From UBA1181 sp045639525 (lineage in GTDB: Bacteria; Bacteroidota; Bacteroidia; Bacteroidales; Paludibacteraceae), in NCBI GenBank assembly GCA_045639525.1, contig JAZUDI010000037.1, forward strand, positions 62,001-126,000: a stretch of 64,000 nucleotides of DNA, in the 5' to 3' direction. A model generated the notes under the pieces. That model saw only the letters and a program-made list of their open reading frames with translations, was not told where the DNA came from and did no database searches. Below, piece after piece: positions 42,601-51,088 of this stretch. Made by a program: the position numbers and the translations under genes. The stretch's first letter is position 1. Every line of letters begins with the position of its first letter.

Positions 42601-43848
42601 AAGGGACACACCCTTGTGTTTAACGATGAGCTGCCTAAGATAATGCCTGCTGAGGATGTAGTGGTGTCCGCTTCGTGGGTGGCCAATCAATACCAATTCA
42701 CTTTGAAGGATGGCGAGGATGTGGTTGCCGATTCCGTGATCGCTTATGGCGCGGAGTTGAAGTTTGGTGATTTGACCAAGACAGGTTATACATTCAACGG
42801 ATGGAACCCTGAGATTCCTGCAACGATGCCGGATTCAGACTTTGTCGCTCAGGCGGTATGGAGTGAGGCTCAATTCCTTTTGATCACAGTAGTTGATGGT
42901 GATTCCACCCTACAAGCTTATGCTTATGGCGCGGATGTGACAGTTCCGACTGTTGCGGAGAAGGTGGGTTACACATTCTCTTGGTTGGATACCTTCCCTA
43001 AGGTGATGCCTGCTGAAGATGTGGTTGTAAAGGGTACTTACAGTGTAAATAGTTACCATTTCGTAGCTATCGTGGATGGCGATACTGTCAAGAACCAAGC
43101 CTATAACTATGGCGAGGCGGTTGAGGCGGTTGCCGACCCTGAGAAGACTGGCTACGCGTTCAAGGGTTGGGGTGCCGCTTGGCCTGAGACAATGCCTGCC
43201 GAGGATGTGACCTTGTCCGCGGAGTGGGGCTTGATGCAATATGCTTATAAGGTTTCCGATGGTACTTCACTCTTGGTGGATACTGTATATGAGTATGGCG
43301 CTGAAATCATGCCATTGACTACCCCTGCGAAGGAGGGCCACAAGTTTATGGGCTGGGATACCACTTACGCTGTTATGCCAGCGGGAGATGTGACGGTGAC
43401 CGCTCAATGGACTAAGTTGTCTTATTCGATTACCTTGATGATGGTCTCTTCCGTAAACAATGCGATGCTTGGTAAGCCAGAGCGTCTTACCTTCGAGTAT
43501 GGCGAGGAGATTGTGATCAGCACGCCAACCTTCGAGGGCTACACTTTCTCTGAATGGAAGAATGAGTGTCCTACGAATATGCCAGCTAAGGGATTCGCGC
43601 TTGTCGCTGTGATGAAGCCAATTCCTCAGGTGACAGGATGTGGCGATGTTGTGGCGGCTGAGGCTACCGTATATGTTTCCGATAAGACGATCCACTTGGT
43701 GAACTACAATGGAGCGTTGCCTGTTAAGGTGTTCGATCTCCTCGGTAATGTGGTTTATATGGGCACGGAAAACGCTATTCCAGTTGCAAAGAGTGGTGTT
43801 TATGTGGTTCGTTTCCACAACAAGAGCCAGAAGGTGGTTGTGAAGTAA
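39616..43848 (+). CDS. Giant T9SS-secreted surface protein with Listeria-Bacteroides (Flg_new) repeats
   Basis: A 1410-residue secreted protein. Signal peptide (MRKFFKSLFLSSVLATASIF...SAQ); residues about 30-170 look like a discoidin-type beta sandwich (DRVSFSTSASGAS..., STRYIRLHENF), a weak guess. About 170-1340 is an array of 60-residue repeats ending in motifs such as GYTFNGWNPEIPATMPD, the InlB-B/Flg_new beta-grasp type. The C-terminal about 70 residues (VTGCGDVV to GVYVVRFHNKSQKVVVK) form a T9SS type A sorting domain. ATG 39616 begins the signal peptide. Strongly acidic. Likely an adhesin or stalk exported by the T9SS encoded in this window; ligand unknown. Confidence 0.88.
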   Translation: MRKFFKSLFLSSVLATASIFQASAQVAVPFTMTESIFNSSDVDKGTKYKHVWEKERIRMYSTGLLSDGCGFCWDDHYFTVHIADAPDRVSFSTSASGASTGNGWTLEESADGSEWTTVWSKRDKSNTVDVELSKSTRYIRLHENFNYSGYVSGFTVTACHYVKYVAYGKEIYVSEPLRASEAIVIEEPTAPIIGCGAFLGWDKSLPEVMPNEDVVITALYDNAKYTANIQFSDPANGLALTDGEQVFECGEPVVVEAPVVEGFTLTGWTPALPTNGVAEMEGETYVAQWTRNIHTASFVVDADTNKVNVAYAAVIPSVTEPVKKGYEFVGWLPEVPAAMPDEDLTFVAQFKQTVFALNVVVDGTKIASDSILAGETIDRETYRPADTTGFVFEWTNENVTTMPEADLTFLGSFVRQNYGLKIYDADSIYVDSMVAYAANVVLSQPVKRGYGLNNWSKVPAIMPAEAVDVELTWEKLYYPLVMMMGEDTFFVANYAYGDTIAYPATPDSVGYFWVWDTELPVVMSDADMAVNGSWKPEKVYFTAISEGDTVAYSVYKPGDMIDPVVLADRVGFTFDGWLPEVPVVMTDSNFTTVAQWSRTKYPLIALSEGDTLFSMMVPFEDSISLPAIETKKGHTLLIDPAVPAIMPADTVVLTVSWVANTYPFTLKDGDSIMVDSVIAYGTELSFADLDKEGHTFVGWNPAIPATMPDSAFAAAAEWSVNSYSLIVKTAEDTLYDEMIPFQSEIKLPPFVGEEGYTLVFKNPLPATMPADSVVINASWEKDLFPFVLKDGEVVVVDSLIVPGDSLLFDDLAKTGYTFNGWNPEIPAVMPDTAFMAEAMWQVNSYDFIVMVGEDTLLSQKVEYQAAIEPAYEEKKGHTLVFDVELPKVMPAEDVVVSASWVANTYPFTLKDGEDVVADSAIVYGADLMFDDLTKTGYTFNGWNPEIPATMPDSAFVAEAMWQVNSYDFIVMVGEDTLLSQKIEYQAVIEPAYDEKKGHTLVFNDELPKIMPAEDVVVSASWVANQYQFTLKDGEDVVADSVIAYGAELKFGDLTKTGYTFNGWNPEIPATMPDSDFVAQAVWSEAQFLLITVVDGDSTLQAYAYGADVTVPTVAEKVGYTFSWLDTFPKVMPAEDVVVKGTYSVNSYHFVAIVDGDTVKNQAYNYGEAVEAVADPEKTGYAFKGWGAAWPETMPAEDVTLSAEWGLMQYAYKVSDGTSLLVDTVYEYGAEIMPLTTPAKEGHKFMGWDTTYAVMPAGDVTVTAQWTKLSYSITLMMVSSVNNAMLGKPERLTFEYGEEIVISTPTFEGYTFSEWKNECPTNMPAKGFALVAVMKPIPQVTGCGDVVAAEATVYVSDKTIHLVNYNGALPVKVFDLLGNVVYMGTENAIPVAKSGVYVVRFHNKSQKVVVK
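41580..42860 (+). repeat. Internal super-repeats of about 365 bp
   Basis: Within the giant surface gene a unit of about 365 bp (two protein repeats) recurs with starts near 41580, 41945, 42310 and 42675. The units starting near 42310 and 42675 are almost identical at the DNA level for long stretches (ACATTCAACGGATGGAA, CTCCTCTCTCAGAAG), showing recent duplication or gene conversion. Confidence 0.75.
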
Positions 43849-43876
43849 TCAGTGGTAAAAAACATACTTGAAATGG

Positions 43877-43907
43877 AAAGTCCGCGGGGTGTCTCGCGGA
43901 CTTTTTC
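43877..43907 (+). terminator. Terminator after the giant surface gene
   Basis: AAAGTCCGCG (43877-43886) pairs perfectly with CGCGGACTTT (43895-43904), followed by more T residues. Confidence 0.8.
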
Positions 43908-43989
43908 TTTATTTTCAATAGCGAAATGTTAATAATCATTCTTTATGGTATTTTTTCTAAAAAAAGGTGGGAAGTAATAATATTTAACT

Positions 43990-43997
43990 TATATTTG
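43990..43997 (+). promoter_or_regulatory. -7 element of the susC-like operon
   Basis: TATATTTG matches TAnnTTTG, 69 bp ahead of the susC-like start. No good -33 element is seen, so activation by a regulator is possible. Confidence 0.5.
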
Positions 43998-44065
43998 CAT
44001 TTGCTTTTTGTTTAATGTGAATAAATGTAAGAATATTTCAATTTGTATTAATAATAGTTTAAAAG

Positions 44066-47000
44066 ATGAGAAAATTATTTTTGTCTTTGACGATGCTTTG
44101 TGCGGCTGGCGGCCTTTTGGGACGCGACATCTCTGGTCGTGTTGCCGATGCTAATGGTCCATTGCCTGGAGCAGACGTCGTAGTGAAAAATTCTCCAGAC
44201 AACTATGAGGTTACTGACGATGAAGGTAACTTCGAGATTTCTGTTGAGAATGGTGACATTTTGGAAATTGTATTCTCTGGATACAAAACCAAAACAGTGA
44301 AAATCGATGCTAAGACATCAAAATTGAACATCGTCCTCGAGGAAGACGCTGAGGAGTTGGGCGAGATTGAGGTCAACGCCGGTTACGGTAAGATGAGAAA
44401 GTCTGACGTGACAGGTGCATTGGCATCTGTAAAGGGTGATGCTTTGGCAAAGGCGAATACCGCTTCTGTTGACCAAGCATTGGCCGGTAAGGTATCTGGT
44501 GTGCGTGTCGCTTCTTCTTCTGGTCAACCAGGTGAGAGCGCTACCGTGCAAATCCGTGGTGTCTCCTCCTTGACTGGTAGCAACGATCCATTGTATGTTG
44601 TGGATGGTATGCCAATCGGTGGTGGTAAGCAAAGTTCCGGTGCTAACCCATTGGCATCAATCAACCCTAACGACATCTTGTCTATGGAGGTCTTGAAGGA
44701 TGCTTCCGCTACTGCGATCTACGGTTCACGTGCAGCAAACGGTGTCATCATGATCACCACAAAGAAGGGTGCTATGGGTGAGGCTAACAAAGAGGAGAAG
44801 GTAAGCGTTTCTTACGCTGGTCAATTCTCTGTCTCTTCAGCAACTGACAAGTTGGATTTGATGAACTTGAAAGAGTTCTCTTCTTACTACACAGATCCAT
44901 ATATCTCTTCTTGCTACAACCAAGAGGTTGATAAGAAGTTGCAAGCAGTCGCTCAATTCGGAGGTGCTGGTACTGACTGGCAAGATGTGATGTTCCACAC
45001 TGCTATCAGCCACAGCCACCAATTGTCATTGAACGGTGGTTCACAAAAGACCCAATACGCTTTCTCTATGGGTTATATGAACCAAGACGGTATCCTCATC
45101 AACACAGACTTCCAACGTTTCAACGGTCGTTTGAACATGGAGAACCAAACAAAGTCTTGGTTGAGATTGGGTATGAACATGTCTTACACTTACATCACTC
45201 AAACTAAGCAACAAGGTTTCGAGTTCGCGGATGATAACAAGTTGTCTGGTATCAGCAACGTCTCTCAAGAGGAGGCTCCATACATCCAATCTTTGATCTC
45301 TAGCCCTGCTACCGCTCCAGTTGACAACGATGGTAACTTCGTTGAGTTGGGTGCTGAGGACCAAGAAATCAAGATGAACCCATTGCGTAACGCGACTTAC
45401 TCTCCAATCTATATGAAGAGAAGCAACGTCATTGGTCAAACATTCGCTAACATCACCTTCTTGAAGGATAAGCAACAAGACTTCAGCTGGAGAAACGAGT
45501 TCGGTATCGACTTCTCTAACGAGAGCGAGAGCTGCTTTACTCCATCTCAAGGTCAAGCTGGTAACAAGCAACAATTCATCGACCGTGAGAATCAATACTG
45601 GCGTTTCTGCTCAACATTGAACTACTCTAGAACTTCAACTAACAAGTTCCACAGAATGAACGCAATGTTGGGTTACGAGGCTTGGAAGGCTACATGGGAA
45701 GGAACTACTGTCGCTAAGTCTAACTACTTGGATGACATGAGATTCGTTGACAAGCAATACCAAAACACTGCTCTTGGTGAGGATGGTCCTATCGCTGGTT
45801 ACAAGGGTGCGACTTCTATGATGTCTACATTCGCCCGTATCAACTATAGCTTCAAGGATCGTTACTTGGTAACCGCTACTGGTCGTGTCGATGGTTCTTC
45901 TACATTGGCTCCTGATCACCGTTGGGACTTCTTCCCTTCATTCTCTTTGGCTTGGAATATCGCACAAGAGGACTTCATGAAGAAGGCAACCTCTACTAAG
46001 AAGGTTAACCAATTGAAGCTTCGTGCTGGTTGGGGTCAAACTGGTAACGCAGGTTCTAACATGGCTCACGTAGGTTACTTCAAGCCTTTCAGAACTCGTG
46101 ACGATAAGTTCGGTATGGTTCAAGGTACTTGGATGAACCCTGATTTGGTTTGGGAGACAAACTGGCAGATCAACGCCGGTGTTGATGTCAGCTTCCTTAA
46201 CAACCGTATCAACTTGGTATTCGATGCGTTCTACAAGCAAAACAACGACTTGATCGTTCGTGCTGAGCCAGGTCCAACATTGGGTAGTACAGCTGACGCA
46301 TACCTTTACACCTCTATCCCTGATATCAACGCAGGTTCTATCAAGAACGTCGGTTTCGATGTTAACTTGACTACTACTAACGTGAAGGTTGATGATTTGG
46401 GTGGTAATGACTTCTCTTGGAACTCTGATTTGAACATCTCTGTTGTTCGTAACGAGGTGCTTGAGTTGCAAAGCGACTCTGCTGTATTGGAGGGTAAGAG
46501 ACAATTTAAGACTTCTACTCGTACCTATTGCGTCAGCAAGGTAGGTCACGCTCCAGGTATGTTCTGGGGATTCAAGACAGACGGTTTGATCCAAGACGAG
46601 GAGCAATTGGGTCTTTACAAGCGTGCTTCTAGTACAGATGTTGGTGATATCAACTATGTCGATCTAAACTCTGATGGTGTAATCGATGAGGATGATAAGA
46701 CATTCATCGGTAACCCTAACCCTAAGTTCACTTTCGGTTTCGGAAATACTTTGAACTGGGGTCCTTGGTCATTGAACATCTTCCTTTCTGGATCTTATGG
46801 CAACGATGTATATAACTTGTTGCGTTCTAAATTGGAAGGTATGGACCGTGGTGGTGTAAACCAATTGAGAACTGTTCTTGATTGTGCCCGCGTCATGGTT
46901 GACGAGGATGGTCACAAGTATATCGAGAACTCATCAACTAACATGCCACGTCCAAACTCAGTATCTGATGGTGGTAACGCTGCTAACGTAATCTCTGATC

Positions 47001-47254
47001 GTTATGTTGAGGATGCATCTTACTTGCGTATCCAATCTATCGGTCTCTCTTACAACGTTCCTCAAAAGTACATCCAAAAGATCAAGTTGAACAGCATGAG
47101 CGTTTCATTCAATGTTCAAAATGTTGCAACCTTCACTAAGTACTCTGGTTTGAACCCTGAGGTGCCTAGCATCAACGCAATCAACCAAGGTGTCGATATG
47201 GGAGGTTACCCATTGTCTAGATCTTATGTTGTAGGTTTGAACTTTAATTTCTAA
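44066..47254 (+). CDS. SusC/RagA-family TonB-linked outer-membrane transporter
   Basis: A 1062-residue barrel transporter that imports large oligomers captured by its SusD lid. Order seen: signal peptide, carboxypeptidase-like domain (SGRVADANGPLPGADVVVKN, about 23-95), plug domain with VQIRGVSSL and DPLYVVDGMP (about 115-230), barrel to the C-terminal FNF. Paired with a SusD gene 19 bp downstream. Codon choice is strongly biased (AAC, TCT, GGT), suggesting high expression. Confidence 0.96.
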   Translation: MRKLFLSLTMLCAAGGLLGRDISGRVADANGPLPGADVVVKNSPDNYEVTDDEGNFEISVENGDILEIVFSGYKTKTVKIDAKTSKLNIVLEEDAEELGEIEVNAGYGKMRKSDVTGALASVKGDALAKANTASVDQALAGKVSGVRVASSSGQPGESATVQIRGVSSLTGSNDPLYVVDGMPIGGGKQSSGANPLASINPNDILSMEVLKDASATAIYGSRAANGVIMITTKKGAMGEANKEEKVSVSYAGQFSVSSATDKLDLMNLKEFSSYYTDPYISSCYNQEVDKKLQAVAQFGGAGTDWQDVMFHTAISHSHQLSLNGGSQKTQYAFSMGYMNQDGILINTDFQRFNGRLNMENQTKSWLRLGMNMSYTYITQTKQQGFEFADDNKLSGISNVSQEEAPYIQSLISSPATAPVDNDGNFVELGAEDQEIKMNPLRNATYSPIYMKRSNVIGQTFANITFLKDKQQDFSWRNEFGIDFSNESESCFTPSQGQAGNKQQFIDRENQYWRFCSTLNYSRTSTNKFHRMNAMLGYEAWKATWEGTTVAKSNYLDDMRFVDKQYQNTALGEDGPIAGYKGATSMMSTFARINYSFKDRYLVTATGRVDGSSTLAPDHRWDFFPSFSLAWNIAQEDFMKKATSTKKVNQLKLRAGWGQTGNAGSNMAHVGYFKPFRTRDDKFGMVQGTWMNPDLVWETNWQINAGVDVSFLNNRINLVFDAFYKQNNDLIVRAEPGPTLGSTADAYLYTSIPDINAGSIKNVGFDVNLTTTNVKVDDLGGNDFSWNSDLNISVVRNEVLELQSDSAVLEGKRQFKTSTRTYCVSKVGHAPGMFWGFKTDGLIQDEEQLGLYKRASSTDVGDINYVDLNSDGVIDEDDKTFIGNPNPKFTFGFGNTLNWGPWSLNIFLSGSYGNDVYNLLRSKLEGMDRGGVNQLRTVLDCARVMVDEDGHKYIENSSTNMPRPNSVSDGGNAANVISDRYVEDASYLRIQSIGLSYNVPQKYIQKIKLNSMSVSFNVQNVATFTKYSGLNPEVPSINAINQGVDMGGYPLSRSYVVGLNFNF

Positions 47255-47273
47255 TGTTTAGCGATTTAGTAAT

Positions 47274-49214
47274 ATGAAAAATTTTAAATATAAATCATTG
47301 GTTTGGGGTTTGAGCGCGTTGGCGTTCTGCTCTACGTCATGTAAGGATTTCCTCGACGTTGACGTTTACGACCAATACAGTACGGAGTCGGTTAAGACTT
47401 TCGCAGACTGTCAATTGATGACCAGAGCGTTGTATGGTGGTCGTCTATGGACCCAGTATGAGTCAAAGTTCGCTTGGTGTGTGAATGAGGGTATCCCTGG
47501 TATCCTTTACAATGTTCACCAAGAGGAGGGTGCGTTGTTCTTGCTTTCTATTGGTGAGGATAACCCAATCTTGAAGGAGGGATACACCTCTTTGTATTCT
47601 GGTGTCATCTCAACGGCTAACCAGATCATCGAAAAGGTGGAGAGTATGGAGTCCTCTATGTCGGATAATGAGAAGAACCAAGTGATCGCTGAGGCTAAGT
47701 TGTTCAGAGCGTATGCTCACTTCTTGGCGACTGAGTACTTCGGTGAGGCTCCATTGGTATTGCATACTGGTAAGGACATCGCTGAGAATGTTACGGTTCC
47801 TCGTGTTTCGAGAAAGGCGCTTTACGCTGCTATCGAGAAGGATTTGGAGTTCGCTGTAGAGTATCTTCCTAAGAAACCAGCTGAGACTTGGAGAGTAAAC
47901 GAATATTCTGCTAAGGCACTTTTGGCTAAGTTGTACTTGACCATGGGTTCATGTTTGAGCGATCTCCCTGGAACTCAATATCCATTCACCGTTTCTGAGT
48001 CTGAGAGCGATGAGTATATGAAAAAGGTTGTTGATTTGACCACTTCTGTTATCACAGAAAGTGGTGCTGATTTTGATACCCATGCGAATATCTTCTCTGC
48101 AGCGGGCCGCCAAAACCCTTCTAAAGAAACCATCTTCGCACTATATTTCCCTATGGGTGAGTATGGTGAGGGTTCCGCTTACCAATCACAAATGGCTCCT
48201 GAGGAGGTTTGGAGCCCAGGTTCTGGTTGGGGAAGTGGTAAGGGTATCTCTTACACCCTTTATAACTCTTTCTCAAAGGATGATGCTCGTAAGAAGGAGT
48301 TGTGCTTCTTCGTGGATCAAGCTTATACTACTGTTGATGGTACCGTATGTTACTATGGTCCAAGATATGCTGAGTATGGCGATAGGGCTCATACCAAATC
48401 TGGTTCCGAGTTCTTGAACAGTGGTCAATGCGTGTTGAATAATGTTAAGAAGTTCGTTTGGGGTGTTAACGGTACCGCTTTGAACGAGAAGGGTATGTCT
48501 ATCGACCGTCGTCTTGACATCATCCGTTTGTCTGATGTTTACATGATGCGTGCCGAGGCTAACATGGCTATGTTGGACAAGGATGTCACTGCAAAGTGTA
48601 CCAATGGAGGTGTTCTTGGTGATATCAATAAAGTATTGTCCGCTCATGGTGCTCCAGAAATTGATGCTATCAAGTATTTCGATGATATGGAGAGCCGCGC
48701 TATCAAGGTAGGTGATGAGGTTACCTTCTCAGTTACCGTTGACGAAGGTACTACCGCTGATGTGCCAGTTAAGGCTACTCAACCAATGTATCACAACTTG
48801 GTTCGTGACGACTTCATGCAACAACGTCGTAAGGAGTTCGCTATGGAGGGTCAAGCATGGTTGGATTTGAAGCGTTTGTTCTACCGTGATAAGGAGATGG
48901 CTATGAAATTTATGGAGCAAATGGACCGCGCTATCCAGTTCTCTCAATCTCCTGAGGTTGAGGATGCTGCATTGTTCGAGAGCGAGGCAGGTTTTGCTCG
49001 TCGTCAGCTTGTTCATGATTTGAACGTTGAGTTGGCTAAGCTTTATCCTGAGAATGGTTACAATGCTGGTAATGCAGAGGTGGCTGTTGACCTCGCTGCG
49101 TTCGAAAGCAACAACGCATGGTTCTTGCCTATCCCTACTTCCGCAAAGACTTACTTGCAAGCAGGTGTTTTGGATGCTTACCAAAGCGTAGTTGATAATA
49201 AGTATCAATACTAA
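47274..49214 (+). CDS. SusD/RagB-family nutrient-binding lipoprotein
   Basis: A 646-residue surface lipoprotein (lipobox STSC then KDFLDVD) with TPR-like helices typical of SusD (EAKLFRAYAHFLATEYFGEAP). It forms the hinged lid over the preceding SusC barrel. Family start and the late RRKEFAMEGQAWLDLKRL motif are clear. At 646 residues it is longer than most SusD proteins (500-580), with an insertion around residues 430-505. Substrate not deducible. Confidence 0.95.
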   Translation: MKNFKYKSLVWGLSALAFCSTSCKDFLDVDVYDQYSTESVKTFADCQLMTRALYGGRLWTQYESKFAWCVNEGIPGILYNVHQEEGALFLLSIGEDNPILKEGYTSLYSGVISTANQIIEKVESMESSMSDNEKNQVIAEAKLFRAYAHFLATEYFGEAPLVLHTGKDIAENVTVPRVSRKALYAAIEKDLEFAVEYLPKKPAETWRVNEYSAKALLAKLYLTMGSCLSDLPGTQYPFTVSESESDEYMKKVVDLTTSVITESGADFDTHANIFSAAGRQNPSKETIFALYFPMGEYGEGSAYQSQMAPEEVWSPGSGWGSGKGISYTLYNSFSKDDARKKELCFFVDQAYTTVDGTVCYYGPRYAEYGDRAHTKSGSEFLNSGQCVLNNVKKFVWGVNGTALNEKGMSIDRRLDIIRLSDVYMMRAEANMAMLDKDVTAKCTNGGVLGDINKVLSAHGAPEIDAIKYFDDMESRAIKVGDEVTFSVTVDEGTTADVPVKATQPMYHNLVRDDFMQQRRKEFAMEGQAWLDLKRLFYRDKEMAMKFMEQMDRAIQFSQSPEVEDAALFESEAGFARRQLVHDLNVELAKLYPENGYNAGNAEVAVDLAAFESNNAWFLPIPTSAKTYLQAGVLDAYQSVVDNKYQY

Positions 49215-49233
49215 TTTTAAAGTCTGAAAAGCA

Positions 49234-50787
49234 ATGAAACTGAAATATGGATTTTTTGCGGCATCTGTAGCAGCTTTCGGCGCATTCTTCTCTTCTTGCG
49301 AGGATAAGTGCGTAAGCTGTAACTGTGATGCTTTTCAAGTTGACTACATTGATAATGTAGATTCAACAGGTGTTGCGTTGAATGAGTTGTCTGCTGGTGC
49401 TACCGTAATTATCCACGGTAGTGGCCTCAGCACTTCCACTGGTGTTTTCTTGGTAAACGGTGATGATTGGTACCCTGTAGAGTTGAACCCTACATTCGTT
49501 ACCGATGAGGCTATCGTCGTTACTTTGAACAGTGATGCTGATATCCTTCGTACCGAGCAACTCGTAGTTAGAAACGCTGGTGGTTGCGACCGCTATGTGG
49601 ATATCGCTAAGCCAGTGCCTTCTCCATCTATCAAGATGTTCCGTTCAGAGTTCGTCCCTGAGGGTGGAGTTTTAAGAATCGCAGGTAGCGCCTTCTTGTC
49701 AGTAGGCGGTGACAAGTTGAAGGTTTACTTCTTCGATGAGAACGACAACGAGATCGAGGCAACTTATGAGGTAAGAAACGACAACAAGGAGTTGTTGGTG
49801 GATGTTCCTGCAGGGGTTGCTGACTCAAAGCCAGTTAAGCTTGTTAACCAATTCGGAGAGTGCTATTCTCCAATGTTGTTCCGTGATAGAAGAAATGTCT
49901 TCTTGGATTTCGATAATGTGATCGCTTCTGATCTTCACGGAGTCTTGGATACATTCTCTTTAGAGTGGAATGACTTTGTAAAGAGCTCTTCTAAGTTCGA
50001 CAAGTTCGAGGCTATGAAGAGTGCTATGGGTGGTATGCCAGAGGGTTGCGACGGTTACTACGCTGCTATCACTACTCCTACAGAGTTTAACTTCAACACT
50101 GATGAGTTGATTTATTTCACTCCTTATTCTCAAGGTATGGAGGAGAAGTCTTTGTTGGGTCAATGGGAGAACGAGATGGATCTCGAGAAGATGGTATTGA
50201 AGTTTGAGGTTTTGGTTCCAAAAGAGGTTCCTTTGGCACAATGGTTCTACATTGTGTTCTCCGCTTACGGTTCTGAGGATGACTTGTGTACTGATAAGTA
50301 TAAGAAGCCAGTTAACTGTGGTTACTTCAGCCGTGATATGACCAACCTTAACAGCTGGAATGAGGAGACTCTCCAATGTGAAGGTAAGGGTGATGGTACT
50401 GCAGCTGCTTGGTTGAACATGGTGACTTTGTCGGTTGACGAGTCTGCTGATAGCCCTTCTGGAACTGTGAAGGATCCATTCCACACAGATGGCGAGTGGT
50501 TGACAGTCGCTGTACCTTTGACAAGCGCTCAATTTAGATACAATGTCTCTATGTACAACTTGGTAACTAATAGCCAAATGGTTTCTTGTGGTCAGTTGAC
50601 CAAGAGAGATATGTACAACATGTTGTTGCACGCTGAGGGTACCGGTGGTCAAGACAAGACTACTCCTCAATTCGGTGGTAAGTTCTTTGTGGCATTCGAT
50701 AACTTCCGTATTGTTCCTGAGGACAATGGTGGTGTTCGATTCTCGAAGTACTACGGAGCAACTCCAGCATCTAAGTATCCTTTCTAA
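49234..50787 (+). CDS. Surface glycan-binding-type lipoprotein with IPT/TIG domain
   Basis: A 517-residue surface lipoprotein (lipobox FFSSC) next to SusC/SusD. Residues about 45-120 resemble an IPT/TIG immunoglobulin-like fold (ATVIIHGSGLSTSTGVFLVNG), a second such domain follows (about 125-215), and the C-terminal 280 residues form a jelly-roll-like binding region (SLEWNDFVKS...FVAFDNFRIVP). This layout matches surface glycan-binding proteins of polysaccharide loci. The locus contains no glycoside hydrolase, lyase or regulator. Function assigned by position and fold. Confidence 0.8.
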   Translation: MKLKYGFFAASVAAFGAFFSSCEDKCVSCNCDAFQVDYIDNVDSTGVALNELSAGATVIIHGSGLSTSTGVFLVNGDDWYPVELNPTFVTDEAIVVTLNSDADILRTEQLVVRNAGGCDRYVDIAKPVPSPSIKMFRSEFVPEGGVLRIAGSAFLSVGGDKLKVYFFDENDNEIEATYEVRNDNKELLVDVPAGVADSKPVKLVNQFGECYSPMLFRDRRNVFLDFDNVIASDLHGVLDTFSLEWNDFVKSSSKFDKFEAMKSAMGGMPEGCDGYYAAITTPTEFNFNTDELIYFTPYSQGMEEKSLLGQWENEMDLEKMVLKFEVLVPKEVPLAQWFYIVFSAYGSEDDLCTDKYKKPVNCGYFSRDMTNLNSWNEETLQCEGKGDGTAAAWLNMVTLSVDESADSPSGTVKDPFHTDGEWLTVAVPLTSAQFRYNVSMYNLVTNSQMVSCGQLTKRDMYNMLLHAEGTGGQDKTTPQFGGKFFVAFDNFRIVPEDNGGVRFSKYYGATPASKYPF

Positions 50788-50810
50788 TCTAGGATAAACT
50801 TGATAAAAGA

Positions 50811-50842
50811 GGGGAGGGAATGAAAATTCTCTCCCTTTTTTT
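50811..50842 (+). terminator. Terminator of the SusC/SusD operon
   Basis: GGGGAGGGAA pairs with TTCTCTCCC around TGAAAA, followed by a seven-T run. Confidence 0.75.
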
Positions 50843-50851
50843 GTGATTTGT

Positions 50852-50881
50852 TTTGCATTTCAATTCTTTTGTCTATCTTTG
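50852..50881 (+). promoter_or_regulatory. Promoter of tRNA-Leu
   Basis: TTTG at 50852-50855 and TATCTTTG at 50874-50881 with 18 bp between; the tRNA begins 16 bp later. Confidence 0.6.
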
Positions 50882-50896
50882 CAGTACCAAAGTCAT

Positions 50897-50978
50897 GCGG
50901 ATATGGCGAAACTGGTAGACGCGCCAGACTTAGGATCTGGTGCCGCGAGGCGTGTGGGTTCGAGTCCCTTTATCCGCA
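50897..50978 (+). tRNA. tRNA-Leu (anticodon TAG)
   Basis: Acceptor GCGGATA/TATCCGC, anticodon stem CCAGA/TCTGG with loop CTTAGGA giving TAG, a long variable arm (type II tRNA) and T arm GTGGG-TTCGAGT-CCC. The discriminator A is followed by CCG, so CCA is not encoded. Confidence 0.95.
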
Positions 50979-50992
50979 CCGGTTTTAAGAAA

Positions 50993-51030
50993 GGTGGAAG
51001 GTTTGATAATCTTCCACCTTTTCTTTTTTT
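50993..51030 (+). terminator. Terminator after tRNA-Leu
   Basis: GGTGGAAG (50993-51000) pairs with CTTCCACC (51011-51018), followed by a long T-rich run. Confidence 0.8.
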
Positions 51031-51088
51031 TCGCTATCTCCCAATTATTTTGTAAATTCGCTCCGTGAATTATATAATTTGATGTAAT

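Noticed and set aside
41580..42860. CRISPR-like array
   Set aside because: The periodic repeats are coding, about 365 bp long and in frame with protein repeats; there are no short repeats with unique spacers.
50843..51055. A 70-residue frame across tRNA-Leu
   Set aside because: It overlaps the tRNA gene and its terminator.
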